64,000 nucleotides of DNA from Chimonanthus salicifolius (GCA_013350335.1 CM023534.1:5113542-5177541); one strand, 5' to 3'; positions 25,681 through 38,043 are shown, counted from the stretch's first letter. The notes: a model not told the origin generated them from the letters alone. A program made the numbers and translations.

Positions 25681-27268
25681 TGAAATTAAATTAAAATTAT
25701 AACTATCGGCTGCTCAATATAAAACTCAATCAATGGTCACAATTAGTTGTCTAGATTAAATGGGCACAATGTGAAGTAAATATGATAATTTTATACATCC
25801 CTCTTTAAATTTTTCATAATGAAGAAAACTCTACAACTGAGAGCCGAATCATGAGATGAGTATAATAGCTTAAAAAAAAAAAAAAAAAGATTTGAGAGAT
25901 GTCTAAGGCTTTATGTCTAGTTCTTTGGATACGATATCACCATCAACTTTATGGGTGTCTGATAAAGTGGTGTCCCAATACTAAAGAATCAATTTTCTTT
26001 CTATTATGTTATCAAATCAATTCACAGTGGGTATGTATTGAAAGTTGAAACTGACTCTATCTACACTATCGACTCATTTAAAACAAATGACATATTCCCA
26101 TTGTTTGACAAAGGCCTCAAGGGAGCAATGTCATTGTTAGTCATGATTTGTCAATTTCCTCTTCACCCATTCATGCAATTTGTAATTAGAAAAAAAAAAA
26201 TTAAACATATACTTGCTTATTTTTTTTTAAAGAGTAAAAAGAAAATATGAAAATATTTTTTTTTCTTCATGAATTTCAAGGCCTACTATCAAACTCTCGA
26301 ACTAATACAAGTATAATGGTCCAAGTGTATACATACATATTTAACGGTTAAACGGGCTGAAAAGTTCGACGGTCTTTCTCGAGCTTTTTGTCAAAGTCTA
26401 AGTCTAACCCGTCAAGCTGGTATATTTGTTCAAGCCCATTCGCTTATGATGGATTTTTGATTGACTTAAGGCTGAGAAATAGCCTTAGAAGGGTATATGT
26501 CACATAAATATTTTAAAATGTTTGATGAATATGTGTAGGAAACTTGTAGATGCTTGTACCGTATTGGACATTTACACCTATTCTTTATGCATTCTTCTAA
26601 TGTTTTTTAGTATTGTTTTCTAAAATGACTAAAATGCAATAATTCTTTTTTACCCAAATGTAATTAAAATATTAACCTATTTGTCATTTGTATGTTTAGA
26701 GGAAACTAGTGCATTACTCCCTCACAATTATTTTTGTTCCTTATTTTCATTCAAAATAAGTTCGGTTTGAATAATTTATTAAATGTAGTGCAATATCTTT
26801 TGTCCTACTTTTTATTCGTCTGAGTCGTCTAAATATAGCAGTCGTATTAGACTTTGACACTTGCAGCTGTATCCATACAACTAAGGGTATAGAATATAGA
26901 TCATTAAGAGATGAACTTGCTTATCAAAGTAAATATATATCTTAACAAAAATTATCACTTGCTCTCTCTCTTTTAAAAAAAAGATAAATAGCATATACCA
27001 ATAAATTTGATGAACACTTATAAATCACTATTTTTTTCCTTTACTCTTATTATGAAACGAAACTCTCTTTTTTTCAGAAATAAAAAACACAAAATGTTAG
27101 ATAATGCTAAAAGTATTAAAGAATTGTACTTTTATTTTAATTCACTAATACAGAAACTTTCTTCATTGTTGAAAAATCCACCCATCTCTATTTTCGCTAA
27201 ATTGTGAGGGAACCGAGTTGACCGCATTGTATCTTTGCACTTTTAGTGAGTTGAGAAGGCCATAGCAA

Positions 27269-27345
27269 TTTTTTTTATGATTAAGATGTCTAGCTATCTC
27301 ATCCCAACTAATCTTCGAAGTAGGGTATGAAATTCGGATTCGGCC
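27269..27345 (-). mobile_element. SINE 3'-end fragment
   Basis: The sequence ttttttttatgattaagatg followed by tctagctatctcatcccaac matches only the 3' end (poly-A and adjacent tail) of the SINE family at 19.8 and 25.5 kb. The rest is missing, and an ATCGGCC-rich element begins directly beyond it. Confidence 0.5.
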
Positions 27346-27495
27346 GATATATCGGCCAATACGATATATCGTTATCGGCTGATATATCGGTCGAATTTAT
27401 TCTCTCTTTTTTTTTTTTGAAAAATGCCCAATATGATACGGCCGTATTATCGGCGCATCGACCGATATGATGCCGTTTCAAAATCGTATCATATT
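27345..27495. mobile_element. ATCGGCCGATAT-rich MITE relic
   Basis: It contains clustered palindromic ATCGGCCGATA-type motifs (cggccgatatatcggcc, atcggctgatatatcggtcg, cgaccgatatga) around an internal T-run, like the hAT-type MITEs at 37.4, 55.2, 62.1 and 63.1 kb. The left end (agggtatgaaat) resembles those elements; the right terminus is unclear. Confidence 0.5.
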
Positions 27496-29329
27496 AGTCA
27501 ATAAAATATATATTGATTGATGTTTATATCCTTGCTACGAAACATATGTAAACCTCTCAACCATATATAATGAATAAGTTCATGTAAAGTGTCCCGTTAA
27601 GATAAAGTATGATTCAAATACAATACCAGACCGCCATAGTAATTTTAAATTGCTTAAGAAATGACATCCAGTCCCATCCCAAATTTTTTGTCCCTGGTTT
27701 ACATGTCATTCTTTGACTTCCATTGAGAGGCTATAACCAATTATCCACGTCCACCCATGGAAAAATGATAAAGCAAAGACGTGTTGAATCAATTCATTGA
27801 CTTTAAGGGTTAATTTAGATCTTTCACAGTAAAAATCTAATACTGGTCCTATTTACATTAGAATGAAATTTAAGCCATTGTCAAACACAAGGAGTAAATG
27901 TTCATAAAAGTGAAATTAGATTCAACAAAAAAAAATCGTCCATTTAGAGTCTCGTATGGATCCCATCAGACTTCAAGAAAATATTTTTCTCCCTTTTACA
28001 CCTATCCATTCCTCATAAATCTTTTTTTTTTTTTCAATTTACGTAGCTTTATGAGACTAGGAGACAATCAGTTAAACTACACCTATGTGGATTAATCATG
28101 ATTTAATTAAAATTCATTTGAATTTGATCTTTCTATTTGACTAAAAATCGATCTCTACTTAAGTTTTTGACTGATGATCTTTGTGGCTTTGAAAATTATA
28201 TCCAATAAACTTTCTTTTTTTCCTATAAGAAGCATTAAAACACAGCGGATTAAGGGTGAATTCTTGTCTGAATGATCGGGCATGCCTCGGTAAAATTTTG
28301 TGCTAATTGTACTTAACTTGAATGTTTAATTCGAACTTTGCAACCTCTCATTAGTTGAGAGAGATGCACCTCAAATCGTAACAATTAGAAGTTTCATCCT
28401 ACCATTTATTGGTGCATACTTCTTTTTACCTCTTAGGAGGTTGTTTGTCTATTTCTTAAAAAAATAATACCAAGGTAAAATCTATATTTGGATACAATTC
28501 ATACTATTTATAAGTGCTACAAAATTCAGCCTCATTTACACTGTGAAAACTCTATTTTTTTTTGTTTGGTGTTAAATTTTTTATTTTTGTTGAAAATGAA
28601 TGTTATCTTGGCAAGTGAGAAAAATTGTTTTTTTTTTCTCATTTAATTTTCCCTATCTCTCTATGAGAAATGGACTCCTTGGAAGAAGAGTGAAATCTTT
28701 ATTTTTTTGTGTTCTTGACATAGAGTTCTTAATCCGTGGAAGAAGAGAGAAGGATTTTTTTTTTTTCATAATCTTCATTTGTCATCAATGAAAAAAAATG
28801 CAAACAACCCCTTAGAGAATGGAAAACTCATTAAAGGAAAAGAGAAATTGACCAATGATATCATAAAAAAAATGTTTAGAAGGAGGTGGTATGGACATGA
28901 GTAGCATGTGAGATTGATCTAAAAATAAAAATTCAAATATCCGAAAACAAGGTGCTTTCCTTCTTTATCAAAGGGCCTAAAGCATGGAAAGGGACCCCTA
29001 CTTTTCTAACTCACTATAGGCTGTGTTTGGATAGAGGTAACGGAGAGTAATTCTTCGTTACCCTTATTTGATAAGTAAAGAATAGAGATAAAAAATCAAC
29101 TTTTTATTACTCCTCTCTCAGTTTTGAATTCCAAACAAGGAGTATTCATAATATCCAAGGTAACTCCTGATCAAGGGTAACTCCAAATAAACTCTATAAA
29201 ATTTAACTTTCATCCTAATACAGCCACAAGGAAAAGAAAGAAAACTCCGACATTCCTTTCCTTTCCACTCATCAAAACCAATCAAAGGGAAGAAATGCTG
29301 GTATTTTTAATAGCAAAGGAATATCATAT

Positions 29330-29640
29330 TAGGACTTGAACTTCCAAGTCCAAAAGATTATCTTGTTAGGTAGAGTGATCCAAGTCGTCCATAAACCCCT
29401 AAATCTCCCTCAACAATCCCCCCTCAAATGAGGCCCTCTGGTAGAAAGAACGACGCCGGCCATCCCGTTCGGTTGGAGGATCTCCTGAACCCACGTGAGG
29501 TAGCCTGAGACTTGACTTTGATACCCTTTATTAGAACTCGTAAAAGACTTGCATGTTAAGTGGAATGACTCAAGTCCTTTATAATTCTCTAACTACACTT
29601 CTAATGTGAAATTCTTTCGCAGCAGCTTCAACATATCGAA
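29330..29640 (-). mobile_element. TRIM relic of the 33.2/35.0 kb family
   Basis: Order on plus: LTR-like (ttaggacttgaacttccaag through tccctcaacaa), internal 'cccctcaaatgaggccctct', 'gacttgactttgataccc' (complement of a degraded Met-tRNA primer site), then a second LTR-like start (ttagaactcgtaaaagactt). It is clearly related to the TRIMs in both duplication units but degraded at both ends. Confidence 0.6.
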
Positions 29641-30754
29641 CTTGTCATTTTATCCACTGAACATAATGATTTTCCTTATTATTAAAAATATTAATGTTTA
29701 TGTTATTTTTCAATGTGTACGTCCTGCTAAGTTTTTTTAAAGTGCTCGTCCAGTACTTCAATTAAACCATTAATATTAGTGTACGGTGGTTGAGCAGCAT
29801 AGACCCTCCACTTCCTTTGACGCAGACCCACTAAAGAATCAACATCATCTCATATTCTTCTCTGCATCCAATGCTCTTTTCCTTTAATCACCTTAAAAAA
29901 AACCCAATGCTACGGAAAGCAAGCTACTTACAGCGGTGAGGTGCTAAAAAAAAAACCATTATAAATACCCCCTAACAGCCAATGGAAAGCAACCCTATAT
30001 ATCTATATAAACCTTCATCAACATTGGTCGGGTTCTTTTTAAAACATGAGAACGACCAAATTCCTGTTTATGATTTCTGAATGAGACCTGTCATAACTTG
30101 TTCGCCAGTGAAAGACATTCATTGAAGAATGCAATATTAGGATGGAACTTGAGCAAAATACATTTTCCTCAAGTTATTAATTTATTTTTCAGAAAAATGG
30201 ACTCACTGGAAAGCTATTACCAACTGAAATGATGAAAAATGGAAAGACTAAAACCCACCAATCCCATAAATTGATCATTACTTAACTGTATGTTTATGCT
30301 CAAGAGACAGATGGGCCACGGATAAAAAAGCTACAGAGAGATCAAATGCCACTTTAAGTAGGTGTAGCCTTAATGTCTTTAGGTTTAAGCTAATCACCAG
30401 CCACTTGGGTCCTTAAAAAAATATCTAGAAAAGCTTGGTCTTGCTTAAATTATTGATTTCTACCACCATTTATGCTCAAGGGCACTTGTGGTATTTCAAA
30501 ACCAATTCATGCATCAAATCTTACTGTGAACATGATGGGTCATTTCAGTCTTTAACCATTTGATAATTACTCTCTCTCTCTTTTCTCTCTCTCTCAAGTC
30601 ATCAAAGGCTCTTTTCCTATGTTATTGGAAGATAAATATTCCTTGATTTTCCGCCCTCACACTGGAGAGGAATTCACAAGTGGGAAGGAGTTATTTTCTC
30701 ATATTATAAATGAACAGAACACGTACCATCTGATCTGATTTCAGCAGTTGTTCA

Positions 30755-31029
30755 TGTTGGGTACGAACTAGTCCCATAGCGGTGAGGAGAAAAATATAAA
30801 GACTTATATGGAGCTGGATATCTTCACCTATCAGAGTAGTCTTTTGGGCTGAAAGTCCAATACTAATAGTAGTATCAGAGACAGGTTCTCCAAGCCACCG
30901 CATGTGGATATTGTTGGGTACGAATGAGAATCCCACGTCGATTGTGAGAAAGAAAATCTAAAGACTTATATGGGATTAGATTACTCCACTTATGAGACTA
31001 GTCTTTTGGACTGAAAGCTCAGTCCTAAT
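30755..31029 (+). mobile_element. Mini-TRIM with two ~115 bp LTRs
   Basis: Direct repeats begin TGTTGGGTACGAA at 30,755 and 30,912 and share 'aaagacttatatgg', 'agtagtcttttggg/agactagtcttttgga' and 'ctgaaag'. Immediately after the first repeat is TAGTATCAGAGACAGG, close to the Met-tRNA primer-binding site TGGTATCAGAGCAGG. The internal region is only about 40 bp. The LTRs are moderately diverged, and no clean target duplication was found. Confidence 0.65.
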
Positions 31030-31649
31030 GACAAACTTATTATTCCGTAGCAAAGACCACCTCCAATAATCTATACATTTAGTGCATGGGACAATGTGCA
31101 TCGTTCTTGAATTTGTTGGTCCACCACTATCTTCTCTATACGAGTATAATATTCAACATCAATAGTGGTAGTGACTAAGGCCCACCACAAACCTTATTAG
31201 GTTAGCAACATACCTCACTTAGAAGTGTTGAGCCCCACTTATCAAACAATGGTGAAAATTCATACAAGAGATCTGTGTATCAATTCCCATTAACCTAAGT
31301 CGACAATAGAATTATATTCACAGCCCCACCCTTCAAATCAAAATGCCAAGATATAAGACATAAAACAATAAAATATTCAGAGAAATAATCACTATTTGCA
31401 TTATTAACAACAACTAAAAAAACCCACTTGTTGAAGCCTCAGGCTATTTCAAATAAATAATAAACAATAAATCAACCTCTTGAAGAAACCAAGCTTATAT
31501 GATATTTCCATTTCAACCCATCTGTGCCAACTTCTTCCTCATTTATCTCTCTACTCAAACCAGAAGATGACTCAAGAACAATTGTAGGTCTTGTTCTGAG
31601 GAACAATTAATTAGAGAAGTTGTGGAAGAGGAGCCATAATCCACATAAC

Positions 31650-31942
31650 ATGAGGCCCCAGAAGGAACCAAAGGTTTCACACTGCTTGTTTGGTGAAGAA
31701 AGAGGTGGGTGTGAGATACAAAGAGTGCATGAAGAACCATGCAGCTAATATAGGTGGCTATGCTGTTGATGGGTGTAGAGAATTCATGGCTGCAGGAGTA
31801 GACGGAACAAGTGCTGCTCTCCGGTGTGCCTGCTTGCAACTGCCACCGGAGCAACCACAGGAGGGAGGTCGAAAATGATGTGTGGAAGGAGGCAGAGATT
31901 GATGATTTGTGCGAGAGCTCTTCAAAATCATCCTCTCGCTAA
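31650..31942 (+). pseudogene. MIF: Mini zinc finger (MIF) sequence with frameshifts
   Basis: The ZF-HD dimerisation domain is obvious: [36 protein letters not shown]. The frame then shifts by one base at about 31,826 (TGTGCCTGCTTGC), after which [16 protein letters not shown] and an acidic tail ending SSSKSSSR-stop (31,940-31,942) continue in another frame. This length and tail fit MIF proteins, which have the zinc finger but lack the homeodomain and interfere with ZF-HD transcription factors. The likely start ATG at 31,650 ([10 protein letters not shown]) is also out of frame with the finger, so at least two frameshifts are implied. It could be a pseudogene, or a real gene damaged by sequence errors. 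No intact homeodomain is nearby, so it is not a full ZHD gene. Confidence 0.75.
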
Positions 31943-32214
31943 TGACTGTTTGGAAAAAAAAAATATTCATGTATGTCATGTATCCATTCAACTATGACTT
32001 GTCTTGAATTTTCATATGATTTATCTATCAATTAATAAAATAGATCTTTCTATATCTCTATACACATAATTATTCGATTTTGTATCATTTTCTTATTTTA
32101 GAGGTAACGATAAGAATTCATTGAAAGAAGAAAGAGTACAGAGAAAACACAATCAAAAGAAGCCATTTAAAAGGGTTAGACCACAAAAACTGTGCAGAAA
32201 TACACTATTTTGTC

Positions 32215-32880
32215 ATGAGTTTTTCTTTCCCTCTCTATTATTGTTTTCTTCTGTTCTGAGTTTCATTTCTAAGAGGGTTGTGGATCTCTGCATCTCTATA
32301 TTTTAGGTTTGGTTTGGCTTCTATCTTGTAAATTTTATTTGATCATTAGGGTTTTGAGGGAAAAGGGTTTGGATGTGAATCCTCTCTCATATTGTTTTCT
32401 ACCGTTTTTAGTTTCATTTAGTGGTGAGGGTTGTGGATCTTGCAATCTGTATCTAATATAGTTTTAGATTTGGTTTTGCTTCTCTTCTAATCCACTAGTT
32501 AATTTTATTTAATTATTAGGGTTTTGAAAAAAGTTTTGGATGTGAACTCTCTCTCTCTTACACACTTATTGTTTTCTACTAATTTTAGTTTCATTTAGTG
32601 ATCTTGGAATCTCTATCTATATAATTTTAGATTTGGTTTTGCTTCTCTTCTGTCTACTAGTAAATTTCATTTGATTATTAGGGTTTTGAAAAAAGTTTTG
32701 GACTGTGAACTCTCTCTCTCTCTCTCAATTTAGCATTCTCTCTACTTGGTCTTAAGTTTCATCCACTATCATGTTTGTGAATCTCTGCTTTTATTTATCC
32801 ATATAGTACAGAATTAGTTTAGTTTCTCTTCTATCTTGTCTTGCAGCTTTGGATGATATTTGAAAGGTATTTGGATGTGA
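32215..32880 (+). repeat. ~165 bp tandem repeat, about four units
   Basis: The anchor 'attagggttttga' occurs at about 32,345, 32,515 and 32,677 (periods about 170 and 162). Each is preceded by 'ggtttggcttct'/'ggttttgcttctcttct' and followed by 'aagttttggatgtgaa', a CT run, and 'tagtttcattta'. A fourth, more degraded unit reaches about 32,880. It is T- and CT-rich, resembling plant leader-intron sequence, and non-coding. Confidence 0.75.
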
Positions 32881-33231
32881 ATCTTCTCTGAGTGTCTATC
32901 TCCATCTCCATGTTCATGTTCATAACACATGTATGATTTGGTGTACTTTTTCTGCAAATCTGTGGAAATGAAATGAGAGTAGATCTTAATTAGGTTGATT
33001 TCTGCAATGTTGTTAGATATTGATAGTACCTACATATTTTTTTGGAAAATATTTTAGTTGAATTGCACTTCAATCCTGAGCGAAGTTTCAATTTCTAATG
33101 ATCAATATTGGGAGGTAAACCATGTTCATCCTATTTAGAACATCATATGTTGTGTGAGACAAAGAGATGATTATCAATTCATGCTACCTAAACCTTCATT
33201 CGGCTGCTGTTAAACAAATTTTATATATTTA

Positions 33232-33569
33232 TGTTAAGACTGGACATCCAGTCCAAAAAGCTAGTCTAATAGTTGGAGTGATCCAAGTATTTTATGAGTT
33301 CCTTAAATCTCCTCCTTCACAACCAATGTGGGACTCATTCGCTCCCCCAACAATCCTCCTCTTGAATGAGGCTCTCTGACCGATAGACGTCGGCCATTCC
33401 GTCTAGCTAAGAAATCCCCTGATTCCACATGCGTTGGCATGGGGATGTGGATATGATTTCACTTGTTAAAATTGGATATCCAGCCCAATAGGTAGAGTGA
33501 CCCAACTTTTTTATAACTCTCTAAATGTCGCTCTTCACAACCAATGTGGGACTTTTCGCTGCCCCAACA
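33232..33569 (-). mobile_element. TRIM element (unit A), predates the duplication
   Basis: LTR-like repeats at 33,232-33,352 and 33,464-33,569 both begin TGTTAA and end CCAACA. The 5 bp target duplication is ATTTA on both sides (33,227-33,231 and 33,570-33,574). The internal part has 'cctcctcttgaatgaggctc'. The minus-strand primer site is degraded. The same element sits at the equivalent place in unit B. Confidence 0.78.
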
Positions 33570-34439
33570 ATTTAAAGAATACAATTGGTTTCAACCTTCG
33601 CATTCATCTGTAGTTGCTTCAACTGATGTTGAATAGGCCAGAAATCTGGACGTTCATCCTCTACTTGTCTTCCTGTACTTTCTTCAGCCTGAGTTCTGTT
33701 CCTTTTAGCTTCAAGAAACAGCCCAATGCCGCAATTCTAATGCCACATTGAATTATAGGGATTGGCTAATTATGTTCCCAAATTATATTATTTCATCAAG
33801 ATTGGGTAATTTCTTACAAGGCATTATTATTCTATGGTGTGAAAATTTATGTGCTACATAGCTTAGGCTTTGTTTGCTAGTGATTTTAATATAGGAATGG
33901 GAGAGCCAACATGAAATTCCATCACTTTCTTCAATTAGTTGGATGGGAATGGATAACCATGAAGTGAGAATGGCTTTGTATCCCTGTTTGGTAGCTCTTA
34001 GAATCAGTCCCTATCCCATTCTGCCGATTCAGAAAATTGTTTGATAGAGCCTGCTTCGAATTAAAGGATAATAATCCAACCCAAATACATATTAGGAAGA
34101 GGATTATCTCTCACGAGATATACCATATTTCTTTCTTTCCATTCATTTATGTATTACGTGCTAGTTGTACTCTCCACACCATATTAGAAAATTATGATAT
34201 GATAATATTCTTCGAGATATAACTCACTTCTCAAAACTAAGTTTTAAGAGAAGGGTGCCTCAATTATTATAAAGAGTCATTGGTTTCACAAATTAATCGA
34301 TATGAGATTTTTGTCACTTTCATGTGCCAAAACCAATGGGAGAATTTCAACTAACAGGATATCATTTTAGCTGTGTGACTCACGTCGCTCTACTTTCTTC
34401 TTTCTTTCTCCATCATTTCTGTTTGTTTAATTTTCTTGT

Positions 34440-34890
34440 CACTGTCCCATCATGCTTTCCTCCAGCAGTACAATTACACCCTTTACAACTCTTACCTCTC
34501 TTGTTCATCCCTTCTTACTTCTCCCAACTTGAGAAATCTAGGTATTTGCTGTGGAAGGCATAGTTCATTCCCTTCCTTGAGCGACATCTACTTGATTCTT
34601 GCAATAACCCATTGATAAGCTGTAAACACATTGCTGGTTAATCTTCCTTATTGTCCTCAGAGTCTCTAATACATGGAAAAACACTATGATTCGGAGTTCC
34701 AAAATTTCCACAAGTATGGTCATCTTGCTGATTGGTGCTATGAAAGGTATGATCAATCAATTGAATGGGACGTGGAAATTTCACCTCAAGGTTACTCACC
34801 CCAAGCTGTTGCTTCCCCCACTGATCTACAGGTAATCTACAGCGGTACCCAGACTCTGGCACCACTCATGATATCATCAACTTAAAAAAC
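34440..34890 (+). mobile_element. Copia-type gag relic (unit A)
   Basis: Fragments of a Copia polyprotein are recognisable: QLEKSRYLLWKA followed by a stop and FIPFLERHLLDS (gag N-terminal 'NYLLWKxQFxPFLRGH' pattern), then NFHKYGHLADWCYERYDQS, a degraded CCHC zinc knuckle whose first Cys are lost, then SPQAVASPTDLQ. It is internally deleted and full of stops, so it is non-functional. The same relic occurs in unit B (about 52,110-52,530). Confidence 0.65.
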
Positions 34891-34966
34891 TTTTCTTTTT
34901 CTTTTTCTTTTTTTTCTATCTGGATTCATTAATCAATCTCGTACTGTTTACAATGCAGCTTCCCCA

Positions 34967-35219
34967 TGTTAGGACCTAGGTATCCATCTCAAAAAACTAG
35001 CCTGAAGTGACTCAAGTCCTTTATAAATCTCTACACCTCCCTCAACACTTCCAATGTGGGTTTCGTTCGAAACCGAACAATTCTCCCCTCGAACGAGGCC
35101 AACCATCTTGTCCTCTTAGGGGATCTCTTGAGTCCACATGAGATAACCCGAGACCTGACTCTGATACCACTTGTTAGGACCTGAATATCTATCCCAAAAT
35201 ACTAGTCTATGAGGTGGAG
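34967..35219 (-). mobile_element. 3'-truncated TRIM (unit A)
   Basis: On plus it begins TGTTAGGACCTAGG (LTR about 34,967-35,079). It then runs through an internal region containing CTCTGATACCACTTGTTAGG, the complement of the Met-tRNA primer site TGGTATCAGAG, into a second LTR start (TGTTAGGACCTGAATATC, 35,172) cut off at about 35,219. The primer site places the element on the minus strand. It is present in both units. Confidence 0.7.
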
Positions 35220-35943
35220 TTCGTAGCCTCAACACCCCGTTGGGGCGTTAGATACTGAAGTAGTCTCGTTTAGATGATGGGGATGAGTACCGCTCTAATC
35301 TCTCAAAGATGATGATCGTGTGAGTACCATCACCAAATGCAGTATGTTTTCACTTAGTGTATGAAACAACATTATGTGTCAGATTCAGACTTATAATTGA
35401 TAAATTATCTTGATCTCTCTCTCTCTTTACAGTAAACTTCCTTCTGACAACAAAATATGAATGGCATATTCAGAACATGGCATCTAACTGTATCTTGAAT
35501 CGACATTCACTTGAAGTGTCTTGAAGTTTTTAAGAGACTAGAAAGCATCCTAGTTCTTCTTACATATATCAGCTAAATGTCATCTTAAAATTTCTACACT
35601 AATTGCCTAAAATTACAATAAATTTTTCATTCAATTAAGTTAGTTTTGGGGCACCTTATCCAAGTTAAGGTCCTTTCAACCAATCTAAAATCCTATCTTT
35701 AAAATATTTCCATCATCACATCATCAACACCATTGCGAGTTAACCATTTAAGGAATAAAAAAAAAAAACCATTATAATCAGAATTTTAAAATAATATATT
35801 AATTGAAACATCCCATATGACTGGATTTAATATATATATATATATATATAACAAGAATGATCCTTCTCATATCTAAGATTGATATCTTACGGATTTAGAA
35901 AGAAAGTATTGATCTTACTTAATCTATTAGTGATGATGGCTTG

Positions 35944-36465
35944 TTACGAGAAGATTTTAGTTGACAAGGTGAGTGTAGTAAGCTCATTGGTCTTGTCATT
36001 TGCTCGCTTCACCACCTTCATCCACAACTCCATCAAGGAAGCACGAATTTGTTCTAGCTCGTACAGTCCAAGATCATCGACCGGAGCCTCCAACCAGCAC
36101 CGGACTTGCTCCAAGCTTGGCTCCCGTGCCTTCTGCTTCTCAGCCTCCAACTTCGACGACATCTCCGCATACCGCCGATTGAGCTCGCACACCCTGGCAC
36201 CCTTGTGGGATGCCTCGGGTATCTCCATCGGAGTTTTCGGTGGAGCGTCGGGGATGATGACACGGTTGACGACTGAATCAACACATGGGTGGCCCCAAGA
36301 GAAGGCCTTGCCGGCCGGGGAGAAGACAATGATGGCAATCTCTGCACCGCAGAGCAAACAGAGCTCGCTTGCCTTTTTGTAAAGACCGGACCGCCGCTTT
36401 GAGAAGCAAACTTGCCGGGCATCCTCATTCTCTATCCTCCTTATCTGAATCTTCTGCCTTCCCAT
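35944..36465 (-). CDS. Type I (M-alpha) MADS-box transcription factor, unit A
   Basis: This single-exon gene encodes 173 residues. The MADS domain fills the first ~60 residues ([52 protein letters not shown]). It is followed by the M-alpha hallmark [15 protein letters not shown] and a C-terminal helical region ([39 protein letters not shown]) as in AGL62/AGL61-like proteins. Known family members act as nuclear DNA-binding dimers in central cell and endosperm development; that role here is inference. I use the ATG at 36,465. A minus-strand TATATATA at 36,532-36,525, about 60 bases upstream, supports this start. No introns or lesions are seen. The duplicate at 53.8-54.3 kb is frameshifted. Confidence 0.93.
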   Translation of the reverse strand: MGRQKIQIRRIENEDARQVCFSKRRSGLYKKASELCLLCGAEIAIIVFSPAGKAFSWGHPCVDSVVNRVIIPDAPPKTPMEIPEASHKGARVCELNRRYAEMSSKLEAEKQKAREPSLEQVRCWLEAPVDDLGLYELEQIRASLMELWMKVVKRANDKTNELTTLTLSTKIFS

Positions 36466-36524
36466 ACTCAAAACTTAGAAGACACTGCAAAAGGAGAATC
36501 AAAGATGTTTATATTACAATGCAG

Positions 36525-36532
36525 TATATATA
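36525..36532 (-). promoter_or_regulatory. TATA box of MADS-A
   Basis: TATATATA lies about 60 bases upstream of the MADS-A start codon on the minus strand, suitable for a short 5' UTR of about 30 bases. The equivalent motif is kept in unit B at 54,337-54,344. Confidence 0.55.
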
Positions 36533-37194
36533 ATGGCTTCCTCTTTATGATCTCTTTCTTCTTTCCCTCGTATTTTATTTCTCTTTATTCCTTCAAATTT
36601 CTCCTTCTTCTTTCTTTTCTTATTCTTCTTTTCTTTAATTTCCTTCACCGTCGCTTGATTTTCTCTCTCTGTATCTGTTCACCTGAGCACCACCGTTCTT
36701 AGGCTTTTCTTTCTCCTTTTTTAAAAAAAAAATTTTCTTTTTTTCGATCGGCCAGTGTCTCCATTTCCTTCCTCGCTGATACAGCAGTGTTGCCGTTCTT
36801 GGACTTCTTTCCTTAAATCATTTTTTTTTGTGTTTGATTTCCTTCCTGTTTTGGGCTTCCACGTTCGAACGGTGGAGAGTTCACCGTGTGGGTCCACACG
36901 GGGTGACTATGCTGCCACCGTGGCGCTTCAGGTGGAACCCACACGATGGTGAGTCAGTCAATGAATCAGCTACCCCGGTCCCTCTACGAGTACAGCTATG
37001 GGTCTTGGATCCAAGGACTTTGAAGGCCTAAGATATTTCTACATGAGCCCAGTTCCGAAGCTGATGAAGGTGGGCCTTGACAGGCTGTGTTTGTGAGCCC
37101 CGCTTTCCTGTGTCGATGGAACGATAAATTTGAAGAGCCATTTCGTCTATTGAGTTTAACAGGTTGGTTCGTCTTTACTCGAGCTCAAATTGTA

Positions 37195-37575
37195 AAAAAA
37201 TACATAATATCGGCTGATATTATTGGCCAATATATTGGTGGGACCCAACACTATTTTTTTTTTTTTTAAATTCAGCCGATATTGAAGATATCGACCTATA
37301 TTTTAGGCCAGTATATCTCGTAAATATTACATATATTTTCCTAGATAGGGCGATACATATCCCATCGACTAAGGGTAGAAATCTCGGTATCGGCCGATAC
37401 GAGATATTGGCCGATATCATCTCGGCAGATATATTTCTCTCCTACTTTTTTTTTTTACAAAACTCACCAATATCAGCCGATATATATCGGACAATATCGA
37501 CTAATACGTATCATATCGGCCGATATTTGCACCCCTAGTATCAACTGATGTGTATTGGCTAATATCATCAGCTTT
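37195..37575. mobile_element. Nested ATCGGCC-rich hAT-like MITEs (unit A)
   Basis: An inner element at about 37,371-37,538 starts AAGGGTAGAAATC and ends TTGCACCCCTAG. It is flanked by 8-mers CATCGACT and TATCAACT (in unit B TATCAACT and TATCGACT), which suits an old hAT-type 8 bp target duplication. The outer sequence from 37,195 to 37,370 and 37,547 to 37,575 carries the same palindromes (atcggctgatatt, cagccgatattg), suggesting insertion into an older copy of the same family. Both units carry it. Confidence 0.6.
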
Positions 37576-38043
37576 GGCTTGGTTTTACTCTTTCACCGAA
37601 AGAGCTAGAATTACAATAGTAGTTTGCCAAAATTCACTGTGACATTGAGTTTTACGTTTCTACTTTCTACTTTAAAAATTCAATGGATAAGTATTTTGAA
37701 GTAATATCTGATATTTAAATCCTGATAACAATGTGATAGTCACGCTGTGCATGGATATGTAGCTTACATGCGTGCAAATCCTGACCATTGATAACATGGG
37801 CCATCACTATCCAAACTTTGAGAGGCTTATCTCAAGTCTGCACTTACTGGAGCGTTTAACTGCTTGCACTGACATAATTATGACAAAACTTTTAAAAGTA
37901 AAAATAAAGAAATTAAAATGATGTAAATTAATAAATTTAAAAGATTATTTAATTAGTATAATTAAGATAAGATTTTTGTAATAAAACAACAAAAGCCATT
38001 AAAAAATTTTATTCGGGAAAAAACATCTATCAAAGAAAACAAT

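Larger units (their letters stand above)
23656..31649. other. Gene-free 8 kb region of repeat remnants
   Basis: No coding sequence with recognisable homology is present. The region holds a CT microsatellite (about 23,918-23,937), a Stowaway-like MITE, a SINE, an ATCGGCC-rich MITE relic, two TRIM-type elements, and a possible MITE at about 29,023-29,224 whose ends (ggctgtgtttggat / the inverted cctaatacagcc) are loosely complementary. The rest is AT-rich DNA in which I see nothing further. Confidence 0.5.

Noticed and set aside
34324..34563. 79-codon plus-strand frame
   Set aside because: Its end matches a Copia gag start and it continues as a broken retroelement relic, so it is not a host gene.
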